A stretch of DNA of 24,526 nucleotides from CAZLMW01 sp964560875 (GTDB taxonomy: Bacteria > Myxococcota_A > UBA9042): positions 1 to 24,526 of the forward strand of contig CAZLMW010000117.1 of assembly GCA_964560875.1 (NCBI GenBank). The letters run 5' to 3'. This document shows positions 9,001 to 16,248 of the stretch, piece by piece. Every line of letters starts with the position of its first letter. Position 1 is the first letter of the stretch. The translations under genes and the position numbers were made by a program. The notes below the pieces were generated by a model, which worked only from the letters and a program-made list of their open reading frames with translations, ran no database searches and was not told the DNA's origin.

Positions 9001-9383
9001 ATCGGATTGCCACCGTTGCCTTCAACCTTCACCGGGCGGCCGTCGCGGGCCTTCATCAGCAGACCGCAGCCGGCGTCGCACGAACCGCAAACCGTGGCGT
9101 ACCAGGCGGCGACACCGGGCGTGACCTCTTCGGGCTTGTTGACGTACGGGATGACCTTTTCGACCGGGCGGCGAGCGCAGCCGGTGGTGACACTCGCGGC
9201 GGCGAACGTCGTGCCGACCAGCTTCATGAAGTCGCGGCGGCCGAGCTCGTCGCCCGCCGTGGGCACGCCAAACTCGACGTCGCGCACGGCCGCAGCCGAC
9301 GTGTCACCGGTCAGCTCCTCGACGCTCTGGAAATACTTCCGAGCGGCGGGGTGGATGTTCTTGGGGTTGTTGTTGCCGTCCAT
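6024..9383 (-). CDS. actB: Alternative complex III fused molybdopterin-like/Fe-S subunit ActB
   Basis: The periplasmic electron-transfer subunit of alternative complex III (1119 aa), fusing a molybdopterin-oxidoreductase-like half to a PsrB-like ferredoxin half. An internal Tat-like signal (RRDFMKLVG, Arg49-Arg50) leads to Cys69 in VTTGC, a possible lipid site. The first half keeps a CGSCDAGC...C set (Cys99, 102, 106, 134). The second half (about 840-1060) has four cluster motifs: CTGCGACVVSC, CQHCENAPCENVCP, CIGTRYCANNCP and CSMC plus CSQSC. In the third, Thr replaces the second Cys of the usual CxxCxxC spacing, leaving 15 ligands. That fits the three [4Fe-4S] plus one [3Fe-4S] clusters known for ActB. 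A charged, Lys/Ala-rich helical stretch around 555-630 looks like a local insertion. The start at ATG 9383 has only a weak purine-rich leader. Confidence 0.95.
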   Translation of the reverse strand: MDGNNNPKNIHPAARKYFQSVEELTGDTSAAAVRDVEFGVPTAGDELGRRDFMKLVGTTFAAASVTTGCARRPVEKVIPYVNKPEEVTPGVAAWYATVCGSCDAGCGLLMKARDGRPVKVEGNGGNPINEGGVCARGQGSVIDLYDGDRIKKSEVGGKAVAFGEFLKSAAVALKAYDGNGAGLAVVTRPVSGPGTLAAIDAFTAKYKGARHVVFEPVSSGAITAAHAATHGNSAIPNYDFSKADAIVAFGADFLGSWIAPVRFAAQWSKNRRIDASKKSMSTHWQIETRLSSTGASADKRIKILPSEQRGMIFALAAAVAGDKVKVTGNAGKNAAHVTAIAKLLQANKGKSLVVSDSTDVAVQAAVNAINEALGNYGKTLDITNPFGGRRQDDAAVAKLLADVQSGGVTGLILADVNPAYASADGKKWAAAIGKAKVSIALSQRKDETASVAKMIGATTHFLESWGDAEHVPGTVSIRQPLVRPMFDNKQWEETLLGLAGIGSPMRVHVQETWNKAVFPRAKSQDGGFLKFWDKAVHDGSATVQAGTFGEVEVETANAEWDAWKKQSDAIAGDKAKLETLTGRKQRKERSALEEAIAKATAALKPEPARTQKRVEKKITAPTAASWNADGAAKAVAGAAAKTGAGKYELVLYTKNGVGPDGSNNPFLHELPGSLSRVAWDNYACISPKTAQALGVANGDHVAVKAGGASLDLPVVLSPGLPDGAVAVALGYGRTKVGRIGNGVGQDAWPASTSGKADVSKAGASEKLAFLQLHPSAEHRDIVRETTLAAWQKDQAAGNITLHKALRRDNKQDKPSVEATPIEGKSVWGDRHDYSKDYKWHMVIDPNACTGCGACVVSCSLENNVPMVGKTEVATYRDMHWLRIDRYYAEKAENQPPEGGYDWDPTQPDLLAIADNPDVIFQPVMCQHCENAPCENVCPVLATVHTSEGLNAMAYNRCIGTRYCANNCPYKVRRFNWFNYPEDTEMYGKRDADMVRLALNPDIVKRSRGVMEKCSMCVQRIQGGKSDAIRAGKERIWDGLVQSACSQSCPTQAITFGNVNDKKSAVRKKWDDPRRYRLVEEIGTRPSIGYLVKVRNRDEAAPPAAAKPKAPAGHGEKKEG

Positions 9384-9481
9384 CGCTCTTTTTCCCCCGG
9401 GCGCCCTCGTGTGGGGCGTCTATCCGGTGTCTCGTGCTGTCGCGCTGCCGTCTTCGGGCGCTGCCGTTGCGGCGTTTGCCG

Positions 9482-10042
9482 CTAGTAGTGGCAGGACGCG
9501 CAGTCGAGCTTGGCGTTGATATTCTTGCCCTGCATGTGCGGCGGCGGGTTGCGCGTGTACTCGCGGTGGCAATTGACACACCAGCCCATGGCCAGCGTGT
9601 TGTACTGCCGCACGACATCCATCTCGTGGATGGGGCCGTGGCACGTCTTGCAGTCGACACCCCGGTTCACATGCCGGCTGTGGTCGAAGTAGACGAAGTC
9701 AGGCAGCTTGTGAATGCGGATCCACTTGATCGACTCGCCGCTGTCATACGCCTTCTTGATCTTCTTGATCTCGGGCGAGTTGACCTTCACCGTCTTGTGG
9801 CAATTCATGCACACATTCACCGGTGGAATGCCGGCGTGGCGACTCTTTTCGGCGCCAAAGTGGCAATACTTGCAGTCGATGCCGAGCTCTCCGGCATGCA
9901 GACGGTGCGAGTAATTGATGGGCTGAGCAGGTTCGTAGCCCTTTTGGTAGCTCGGAAGCTGTCGTTCGGTGGCATCGCAGGCAGCGAGCATCGAAAGGCA
10001 GAGGAGCAGAAGGGCCGACCTCGTGAACGTCGATTGCGTCAT
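9482..10042 (-). CDS. actA: Alternative complex III pentaheme cytochrome c subunit ActA
   Basis: A periplasmic lipoprotein cytochrome (186 aa) of alternative complex III. The signal peptide MTQSTFTRSALLLLCLSMLAAC ends in a lipobox with Cys22. Five CxxCH heme motifs follow: CKYCH 57, CMNCH 78, CKTCH 131, CVNCH 155 and CASCH 181. That is the expected count for ActA, and the protein stops one residue after the fifth heme. The frame stays open upstream to 10246, but the lipoprotein signal fixes the start at 10042; the upstream extension is arginine-rich and has no signal. It is the first gene of the operon. A 98-bp gap to actB contains no convincing terminator. Confidence 0.93.
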   Translation of the reverse strand: MTQSTFTRSALLLLCLSMLAACDATERQLPSYQKGYEPAQPINYSHRLHAGELGIDCKYCHFGAEKSRHAGIPPVNVCMNCHKTVKVNSPEIKKIKKAYDSGESIKWIRIHKLPDFVYFDHSRHVNRGVDCKTCHGPIHEMDVVRQYNTLAMGWCVNCHREYTRNPPPHMQGKNINAKLDCASCHY

Positions 10043-10079
10043 GACGGTCCGACTCGCGAGACGGTTGGGCCGCGCGTCG

Positions 10080-10108
10080 AAAAAGCAGGACCGCAAACGG
10101 GTCCCCTG
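10080..10108 (-). terminator. Hairpin plus T-tract in the actA leader (attenuator or upstream terminator)
   Basis: The minus strand reads CAGGGGACC, a 7-nt loop, then GGTCCTG, giving seven pairs with a 2-nt GG bulge, followed by C and TTTTT. It lies 38-66 bp upstream of the actA ATG and 166 bp beyond the stop of the gene before. It could end readthrough from that gene, or attenuate the act transcript if the promoter lies further upstream. Confidence 0.4.
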
Positions 10109-10125
10109 CGCGCGAACGGGCGTCT

Positions 10126-10153
10126 TATCTACCAAAAGGTGCCGGAAGTCCAG
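10126..10153 (-). promoter_or_regulatory. Weak sigma70-like promoter candidate for the act operon
   Basis: On the minus strand, CTGGAC and TAGATA are separated by 16 bp, about 85-110 bp upstream of the actA start. The match to consensus is poor at -35. It is listed because this 231-bp gap must hold the operon promoter. Confidence 0.2.
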
Positions 10154-10200
10154 CCGATGCGGGCCTGCGATTCTTCGGCGGGCGACACAATCTTTAAATC

Positions 10201-10252
10201 GCGCGCGTGAGGCGCGCATACCCACATTCGCCGCGACGCCAGGCACGTCGCG
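10201..10252 (-). terminator. Paired GC-rich inverted repeats after the P-domain gene
   Basis: Two short dyads follow the stop at 10274: CGCGACG/CGTCGCG (10232-10238 and 10246-10252, 7-nt spacer) and GCGCGC/GCGCGC (10201-10206 and 10212-10217, 5-nt spacer). The second is followed on the minus strand by GATTTAAAGATT rather than a clean T-tract. They may act together as a terminator. In GC-rich DNA short dyads like these also arise by chance. Confidence 0.3.
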
Positions 10253-10273
10253 AAGTGATCTCAGAACGCGCGC

Positions 10274-12178
10274 CTACTTGATCCAGACCTCGACATTATC
10301 GACGCCAAAGCTCTCGTCTGTCGGGCTCTGGTTCAGAGACGAGCAGGCGCTCACGCGGACCTTGCTGCCCGTGTGATTGCGCGTGGTGTCGAGCTTGTGC
10401 ACCTGGTCTTCGTGGCAGCTGCCGCCGTTGCCGCAGTAGTTGGTCTTGAGGGTCCACGAGCAGTTGGAGAGGTTCTTGCTCCAAAAGTTGCTGCCGTCGA
10501 TCTGAGCGCGCGCGTTTTCGCCGTCCCAGCTGTCGATCGCGATGTAGTCCATCTTCACCCGCAGCTGGGTGTGGGTCGCGAGAAGGTTGAAGTCCTTGCT
10601 GACACAGCCGTTGCCGAACTTGCCGTAGCCGCCGAGGATCTGACCGAGCGATCCGCAGGTGGTGCGCGCCGAGCTCGACCAGCCCTCGTGGTTGCTGGTG
10701 AACGTGTCGACATCGATTCGGGTCCAGCCGCCGTTTTTCATGTCGCAGCGGTACTTGGCGGCGTTGCTCTTGTTGCCGCCGTCGAGATCGAGCCAGTAGT
10801 CACCGTCGGCGAGGCCGGGGTAATCCTCGTGCAACTTGGCGCAACTCGACGCGGCGTCCGCCTGGCTGCTGCCGTCCGGAGCGCCGGTGAGCGGGGCCCA
10901 GGCCTTGCCGTTGCAGCCGAGGAACTTCTTGCCGTTGAACTGGATCGCGCCCGCGTTTGCCGCCGTGCACTTGGCCGCGTCCTTGCCGGCCCGCAGCGAC
11001 CCGGTAGCGACGACGTTGCCCTTGACCCACAGGTTGCCCCAGACCTCGAAGTCCTTGGTGGCGGCGACCTTCTGCCCCGACAGCGTCTGGGTGGTGACCG
11101 ACCACGCCACGATCCGCCCATCGGTCTTGTTGTTGAGGTAGGCCTGGTCGATGACGTGCAGGGTCCACTTGCCTTTGGCGTTCTTGCCGATCCACGCGCC
11201 GAGATCGCCGGACACCTGTTTGGCCGGTGGGAACGTGAGGTTGAGCTTGGTGCCCTTGTTCGCCCCGGCGTAGAGCGTGTGGGTCTTGCCCGCGGGGTCG
11301 ATGAGGTTGACCTTTACCTTGTCGACTTTGCTGTTCTCGACGCTGAACGACACGGTCAGCTTCTGCGCCAGGCCGACATCGGGAAAGGTGATCGTGTCTT
11401 TCACGCCGAGCGGGCTGTTGTCGATGATCGGTACGGCCTTGGTGCTCTTGGCGGAGTCGTTGAACTGGTTGCTCAGCAGATCGTTGCTGATCTCGTTGAG
11501 ACCGTCGGCGGGCAAAGCGCTCGGGTCCAGGGCCGGCACACAGACGAGCGACCCATCTTTATTAATGCCGCGCACGACGTGGCCCTTCTTGGCGCATGCG
11601 CCCGCCGGGATCTTCAGACCGGTGAGTTTGCTGCCATCGCCCACGAAGCTGTTCGCCGCGACGGTCTTGGCTTGCACGGTGTCGGAGACGAGCGCCTTGG
11701 TGGTGATCTTCGCGGCCTTGATGGCGCGCCCCCCGAGGTCGAGATCGCCGTCGAACTTGAGCGCCTTGACCGACACGCAGCCGGTACACGCAAGGTTGGC
11801 TGCCGTGGCGGCGACGAGCGCGGTGGGAACGCTGTGCAATCGGCTGCGGGCAAGCTCGGGTTCGCCGGCGACGGAAACGCCCAACCAGAGCATTTTTGCG
11901 CCGGCGACAAGGGCGGCGGAGACGGGTTTGGTCACGCCCAGCGCGTGCTTGAATGCGCCCTTGGACACCTTGAGGGTGGCGGCCTCGGACCACAGCGCTT
12001 TGCCGCCGCTGGCCGCCGCATAGATCGCGAAGTTGGCCTTGTAGTTGCCGTCGGTGACCGGCCCGCCCGCCTTGTTGTGCAGCGCGCCGCCGATCGCGAT
12101 GGTTCCCGGAACTGCGGTCACCGTCACCGGCACCGCGAGGGCGCAAGCCAGCACCACCATCATGCTCAAGCGTTTCAT
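10274..12178 (-). CDS. Exported surface protein with P-domain and fibrinogen-like C-terminal half
   Basis: A secreted or surface protein of unknown role (634 aa). MKRLSMMVVLACALAVPVTV is a signal peptide. Residues 30-130 form a domain ending HSVPTALVA, like the SVPYAL motif of bacterial surface proteins. SFVGDGSKLTGL (177-188) matches a motif common in trimeric fibre-like proteins. Residues 255-365 resemble a proprotein-convertase P-domain (VNLIDPAGKTHTLY, GKWTLHVIDQA). Residues 435-490 (GLADGDYWLDLDGG, YRCDMKNGGWTRI) are fibrinogen/COLFI-like. The Cys-containing tail ends FGVDNVEVWIK. No protease domain is present. Of several in-frame starts I chose 12178 because the signal peptide begins there and GAGAGGG lies just upstream. 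ATG 12235 would overlap the preceding stop as ATGA and add a 19-residue polar leader. It is probably co-transcribed with the lipoprotein gene. Confidence 0.8.
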   Translation of the reverse strand: MKRLSMMVVLACALAVPVTVTAVPGTIAIGGALHNKAGGPVTDGNYKANFAIYAAASGGKALWSEAATLKVSKGAFKHALGVTKPVSAALVAGAKMLWLGVSVAGEPELARSRLHSVPTALVAATAANLACTGCVSVKALKFDGDLDLGGRAIKAAKITTKALVSDTVQAKTVAANSFVGDGSKLTGLKIPAGACAKKGHVVRGINKDGSLVCVPALDPSALPADGLNEISNDLLSNQFNDSAKSTKAVPIIDNSPLGVKDTITFPDVGLAQKLTVSFSVENSKVDKVKVNLIDPAGKTHTLYAGANKGTKLNLTFPPAKQVSGDLGAWIGKNAKGKWTLHVIDQAYLNNKTDGRIVAWSVTTQTLSGQKVAATKDFEVWGNLWVKGNVVATGSLRAGKDAAKCTAANAGAIQFNGKKFLGCNGKAWAPLTGAPDGSSQADAASSCAKLHEDYPGLADGDYWLDLDGGNKSNAAKYRCDMKNGGWTRIDVDTFTSNHEGWSSSARTTCGSLGQILGGYGKFGNGCVSKDFNLLATHTQLRVKMDYIAIDSWDGENARAQIDGSNFWSKNLSNCSWTLKTNYCGNGGSCHEDQVHKLDTTRNHTGSKVRVSACSSLNQSPTDESFGVDNVEVWIK

Positions 12179-12234
12179 CTCGCCCTCTCGCCTCGCCATC
12201 GCTGGCCAACCCGTCGCTTTCATCGCCGCTTTCA

Positions 12235-15200
12235 TCACTTCGTCCAAGCCCGCAGCCAGCCGTACCAGCCGAGCTCGATCGCAACTTTGCCGCCCGTCTG
12301 CTGCCCGATCGCGACGTCACCGACGTTGCCATCGACCCCGATCGAGCCCTTGCCAACGCCGGTGTTCACGTGGCCCACCGTCACGCAGAGCGTCGCCCCG
12401 GCGACCTTGCATCCGCCGTCGGTGATGCCGTCGCAGTCGTCGTCTTTGCCGTCGCATTTCTCGGGTTTGACCGGCGTGACCTGACCGATGCACGGGCCGA
12501 GCTTGGCGGCCTTGTCGCACGCCCGCTTGCCGCTGACGCAGGTCCCCTTGCCGACCGTGTTCTTGGGCCCGCCGTAACAGGGCACGGTGTGACCGACCTT
12601 TGCGTTCGTCAGGCAGCCTTTCTTGGCGTCGCAGCTGTCGGCCGTGCACACGTTGCCGTCGTCGCATTTCTTCGGCGCGCCCGCGACGCACCCCCAGCCG
12701 GACTTGTTGGCCCCGCACACGTCGCCGACCGAACACGCGTCACCGTCGTCGCAGCTCTTGTCCTTGTTGGCGGCCACGAGCGCGCAGGTGCCGGTCTTGG
12801 GCTGGCAGGTGTTCGTGTGACAAGCGTCGGCTTTCTTCGCATCGCAGATAACCACCGTCTTCAGGTCGACCTTGCACTGGTAGGGCAGCTGTTGTTTGGC
12901 GCAGTGGAGGGTGCCGTTGCAGGGGTTGCCGTCCTCCTTGGCCTTGCAGTCGGCGTCCTGCTGACAGCCGCAGACGTTGTTGCCCGACTTGCATTTGCCG
13001 AGCACGCACGCGTCCTTGACGGTGCATGGGTTGGCGTCATCGCACGGCGACGTGTTGGCGACGGTCTGACAGCCCATCTTGGCGTGGCACGGGTTATCGG
13101 TGCAGGGGTTGCCGTCTTCACAAGCGCGCTTCTTGCCGGCTTTGCAGAACCCGGCGGCGCAGGTGTCGCCGAGTGTGCACACACTGCCGTCATCGCAGGG
13201 CGTGCCGTTCTTGGCGCCCGCGTTGTAGCCGCATTTGCCGGTCTTGGTGTCGCAGGCGTCGGCCGTACACGCGTTGCCGTCGTCGCACGTCTTCTTCTTG
13301 CCGGCGATGCACACCTTGTTGCTGCAGCCGTCGGCGACCGTACAGGCGTTGTCGTCGGCGTTGCAGGACGCGGTGTTCGCGGTGTGCTGACAGCCCTTCT
13401 TGGCGTCGCACGCGTCGTTGGTACACGGGTTGACGTCGTCGCACTTCGCGGTGGGTCCGGCCTTGCAGCTTCCCGCGACGCACGCGTCGTTGCTGGTACA
13501 CACGCTGCCGTCGGCGTCACAGGGCTTGCCGTCTGCGACCGCGATGAGCCCGCATTTGCCCGTCGTCTTCCCGCAGCGATTGACCTGGCACACATCGCTC
13601 GAAGCCGCGCAGGTCACCACGGTCGTCTTGTCGATCTTGCACACCGGCTTGGCGCCGGATTTGTCGCAGACCAGGGTCCCGTTGCACGCGTCGCCGTCTT
13701 CTTTGGCCTTGCAGTCGGCCGTGGTCTTGCACGCGCAGGTGTATGTGCCGCCCTCGCAGGTCGCCTTGCCGGCAGTGACGGCGCAGGCGTCGTCGGAGGT
13801 GCAGATGTTGCCGTCGTCGCAGCCCGCCCCGGCCTTTCCGTCGTGCGTGCAGCCGGTCTTCTTGGCGCAGCCGTCGGTCGTGCACGGGTTGTTGTCATCG
13901 CACTGGGTCGCGGTCTTGGCGATCCCCACACACGCGCCGCCTTTGCAGCCGTCCTTGTCGGTGCAAAGGTTGTTGTCGGTACAAGGCGCGGCGTTGTCGG
14001 CATGCACACACCCCTTGCCCGGTTTGCCTTTCTTGCCGCCGTCGCACGAGTCGTCGGTGCAGGGGTTGGCGTCGTCGCAGCTGACGGCCTTGCCGGTGCA
14101 GAAGCCGCCGTCGCACGCGTCCTTGGCGGTGCAGGGGCTGGCGTCGTCGCAGGGCGCGGCCGTGTTCTTGTAGGCGCATTTGCCGGTCGCGAGATCGCAC
14201 TTGGCGAGCACGCACGGGCCGCCGTCGGGACATGCTTTGGCGCCTCCGGTCTGACAGGCCCCAGCTTTGCAGGCGTCGCCGAGCGTGCACGGATTGCCGT
14301 CGTCGCACGCGCCGCCATCAGCGTTGGTGACGGTGCATCCGTTGGCCGGATCGCAGGCGTCCACGGTGCAGCCGTTGCCGTCATCGCAGTTCTTGGCCTT
14401 GCCGGGGGTACAGACGCCGACCTTGCACGCGTCCTTGACGGTGCACGCGCTGCCATCGGCGTCGCAGGGTCCGTCGATCGCGTTGTGGATGCAGCCCACC
14501 TTGCCGCCCGCAGCCGCGTTGCAGCCGTCAGCCGTGCAGGCGTTGTTGTCGTCGCACGTGTCTTCGTCGGTCTTGCCGTCGCAGTCGTCGTCGATCCCGT
14601 TGCATTTTTCGCCGGTCGGGTCGGGCCCGATGCACGCGGTCAGGCCGGTTGCGTCACACGAACGCGTGCCTTCGCATGAGCTCACGACCTCGCCCTTGGC
14701 GTTCTTCTTTTGGATCGAACACACGGTGGTCAGCTTGAGCGACTTGGCCCGTTCGCTGCAGGAGCACGCCGCCGCCTGGCCCTTGTCATCCACCGCGACG
14801 CATTGTTTGACCGCGGTGCCTTCGATCGACTTGACGGCCTGGCATGCGTAGTCGGTCGGGCACCCGGCATCATCGGCGCACGAAACACCGCAAAACGCGC
14901 CATTTGCGCCCCGGTCGACACACGCGTTGTTGGTAAAGCCGAGCGTCTGGCAAGCCGCCGACTTGGCGCACGGCTCGCACAGTCGATCGAAGCTGGGCAC
15001 GCAGATCGTGACCGAATCGCCGCCGCCCGCGCTGATCGCGACGCAGGAAAACCCGCTGGGGCAGGAATCGACGCACTTGCGCGCGCATTGTTTGGCGGTC
15101 CCCACGTCGATGCAGTGACCGTTGTCGCAGTCGTTGTTGGACGTGCACACACAGCCGGGGTCGCCGGGGCAATCCGGACCGCTGTCCGCCGTCGCGATGT

Positions 15201-15423
15201 CTTCGCCGCCCGAATCGACCGGTTCGTCGCTGTCGACGTTGGTTGTCCCCGCGTCCTTCGCGCCCGAATCGTCGCCGATCGCGCCCAGGTCGTTGGCGAT
15301 TGTCGAATCGACGCCAGCGGGGCCATCGACGCCGCCATCGGCGTCATCTCCGCACGCGGCCAACACCGTCAGCGCGACGAGAAGCGGCAAAACCGCGCAG
15401 GGATGGGTGCGAGCGTGTGTCAT
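12235..15423 (-). CDS. Large Cys-rich repeat lipoprotein (slime-mold-type repeats, MopE-like motifs)
   Basis: A 1062-residue predicted outer-surface lipoprotein of unknown function. MTHARTHPCAVLPLLVALTV leads to lipobox LAAC (Cys24), followed by an Asp/Gly/Ser-rich spacer to about residue 84 and Cys-rich knots (85-265). CNGIDDDCDGKTDE (274-287) matches the calcium-associated motif of MopE-like proteins. About 18 repeats of CDDGNxCTxDxC follow (290 to about 930), then a second CDGKDDDCDG motif near 990 and a 57-residue Cys-poor tail. Asp-rich repeats with paired Cys suggest a disulfide-stabilised, metal-binding stalk, by inference. Such proteins are frequent in Myxococcota and Bradymonadota. 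The frame also opens one codon earlier at TTG 15426. No good Shine-Dalgarno is seen. Confidence 0.87.
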   Translation of the reverse strand: MTHARTHPCAVLPLLVALTVLAACGDDADGGVDGPAGVDSTIANDLGAIGDDSGAKDAGTTNVDSDEPVDSGGEDIATADSGPDCPGDPGCVCTSNNDCDNGHCIDVGTAKQCARKCVDSCPSGFSCVAISAGGGDSVTICVPSFDRLCEPCAKSAACQTLGFTNNACVDRGANGAFCGVSCADDAGCPTDYACQAVKSIEGTAVKQCVAVDDKGQAAACSCSERAKSLKLTTVCSIQKKNAKGEVVSSCEGTRSCDATGLTACIGPDPTGEKCNGIDDDCDGKTDEDTCDDNNACTADGCNAAAGGKVGCIHNAIDGPCDADGSACTVKDACKVGVCTPGKAKNCDDGNGCTVDACDPANGCTVTNADGGACDDGNPCTLGDACKAGACQTGGAKACPDGGPCVLAKCDLATGKCAYKNTAAPCDDASPCTAKDACDGGFCTGKAVSCDDANPCTDDSCDGGKKGKPGKGCVHADNAAPCTDNNLCTDKDGCKGGACVGIAKTATQCDDNNPCTTDGCAKKTGCTHDGKAGAGCDDGNICTSDDACAVTAGKATCEGGTYTCACKTTADCKAKEDGDACNGTLVCDKSGAKPVCKIDKTTVVTCAASSDVCQVNRCGKTTGKCGLIAVADGKPCDADGSVCTSNDACVAGSCKAGPTAKCDDVNPCTNDACDAKKGCQHTANTASCNADDNACTVADGCSNKVCIAGKKKTCDDGNACTADACDTKTGKCGYNAGAKNGTPCDDGSVCTLGDTCAAGFCKAGKKRACEDGNPCTDNPCHAKMGCQTVANTSPCDDANPCTVKDACVLGKCKSGNNVCGCQQDADCKAKEDGNPCNGTLHCAKQQLPYQCKVDLKTVVICDAKKADACHTNTCQPKTGTCALVAANKDKSCDDGDACSVGDVCGANKSGWGCVAGAPKKCDDGNVCTADSCDAKKGCLTNAKVGHTVPCYGGPKNTVGKGTCVSGKRACDKAAKLGPCIGQVTPVKPEKCDGKDDDCDGITDGGCKVAGATLCVTVGHVNTGVGKGSIGVDGNVGDVAIGQQTGGKVAIELGWYGWLRAWTK
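12630..14557 (-). repeat. Coding tandem repeats, CDDGNxCTxDxC family
   Basis: About 18 diverged copies of a roughly 12-residue core with variable spacers occupy this part of the lipoprotein gene. Examples are CDDGNPCTLGDAC, CDDANPCTDDSC, CDDGNICTSDDAC, CDDVNPCTNDAC and CEDGNPCTDNPC. At DNA level this appears on the plus strand as recurrent gttgccgtcgtcgca-like blocks. The copies are diverged at nucleotide level, so this is an old protein repeat and not a recent expansion. Confidence 0.8.
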
Positions 15424-15480
15424 CAAGTCCGAGGAGGCGGCGCCATCGTAACAACGACCGAGGCCACGCTCAATGGACCG

Positions 15481-16221
15481 CTACCCGCGGGTGGAGAACA
15501 GCGTCTCGGGGCTGAACCCGCTCGCGCGGGCGTACCATTGGATCGGCGGGCCTGAATCGGCGTAGAGAAAGGCGGTCTCCGGACCGTAGGACGAGTTGGG
15601 CAGCTGCCATTGCACCTTGGCGACCGACCGGTTGATGCCGGGCAGCTTGCGGGCGTCGACCACCTTCGCGACCGACTTCTGACCGATGAGGTGCTGCAGC
15701 CACGCGATCACGTCCCGTGTGTCGTCGGCCTCGTTCATCAGCGCGCCGATCATCTCCGCGCCGGCCGGGTTTCCCGAAAACGCCTGGTGCGCGATCAGGT
15801 TGATGGCGATAACCGAATCCATGGCGTCGGCGTCTTTGTCGAGCGCGTCGAAATGCAGCAGCGCCGGCGCCTTGCCAGCGAGCCAGGCGGTGACATGGCC
15901 GGCGGATTCGGAGATCGCGGCTAGCTTCCAGTCGGCCCCGACGACGAGCGCGTGGACCGAGGTAACGACCTTGCCCTTGCGAACGAGGTCCAGCGGGACT
16001 GCGGCGCGACGGGGCGCGGCCTGAATGTCGCCTTCGCCGATCGCGAGCTGGTAGCCGAGGCGTGGATGTCCGGCGCGACTGAACAAGCGGCCGATGCCGT
16101 TGCCGTGGTCGATTTCCCAGCCGTCTTCGGTGACGACGGCGCGCGCGGCCTCGCTATCGAAGTTGTTGGTTGCGTCGACAAACGCCTGCACGGCGGCCTC
16201 GGGGCCGTTGACTCCGCTCAC
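15481..16221 (-). CDS. Hypothetical protein with NTF2/SnoaL-like N-terminal region
   Basis: Not recognised as a named family (246 aa). The N-terminal 105 residues (EAAVQAFVDATNNFDSEAAR, then short strands ending ALVVGADWKLAAISES) have the helix-then-sheet pattern of an NTF2/SnoaL-like fold. The rest is a helical segment (about 105-190) and a Trp/Tyr-containing end. No signal peptide or membrane helix is present, so it is probably cytoplasmic. The start is a GTG at 16221, supported by CAGGAG about 6 nt upstream. It begins 27 bp after the 676-residue gene ends and is almost certainly in the same transcript. It may be a partner or immunity-like protein for that gene; this is a guess from position alone. 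Confidence 0.6.
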   Translation of the reverse strand: MSGVNGPEAAVQAFVDATNNFDSEAARAVVTEDGWEIDHGNGIGRLFSRAGHPRLGYQLAIGEGDIQAAPRRAAVPLDLVRKGKVVTSVHALVVGADWKLAAISESAGHVTAWLAGKAPALLHFDALDKDADAMDSVIAINLIAHQAFSGNPAGAEMIGALMNEADDTRDVIAWLQHLIGQKSVAKVVDARKLPGINRSVAKVQWQLPNSSYGPETAFLYADSGPPIQWYARASGFSPETLFSTRG

Positions 16222-16248
16222 GGGTGCTCCTGTGTGGTTTGCGAACTT

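Noticed and set aside
6552..9485. Open frame of 977 codons on the plus strand opposite actB
   Set aside because: Long but purely complementary to ActB codons. It is rich in Arg, Gly, Val and Asp, has no motif, and ActB is unambiguous on the other strand.
10043..10246. N-terminal extension of ActA
   Set aside because: It would bury the lipoprotein signal peptide 68 residues inside the protein. The extension is Arg-rich and has no support.
10373..12484. Open frame of 703 codons on the plus strand opposite the P-domain gene
   Set aside because: Antisense artefact with no signal or domain. The minus strand has a signal peptide and recognisable domains.
12370..14679. Open frame of 769 codons on the plus strand opposite the Cys-rich lipoprotein
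   Set aside because: Its repetitive Val/Ala/Gly-rich product simply mirrors the DNA repeats of the minus-strand gene.
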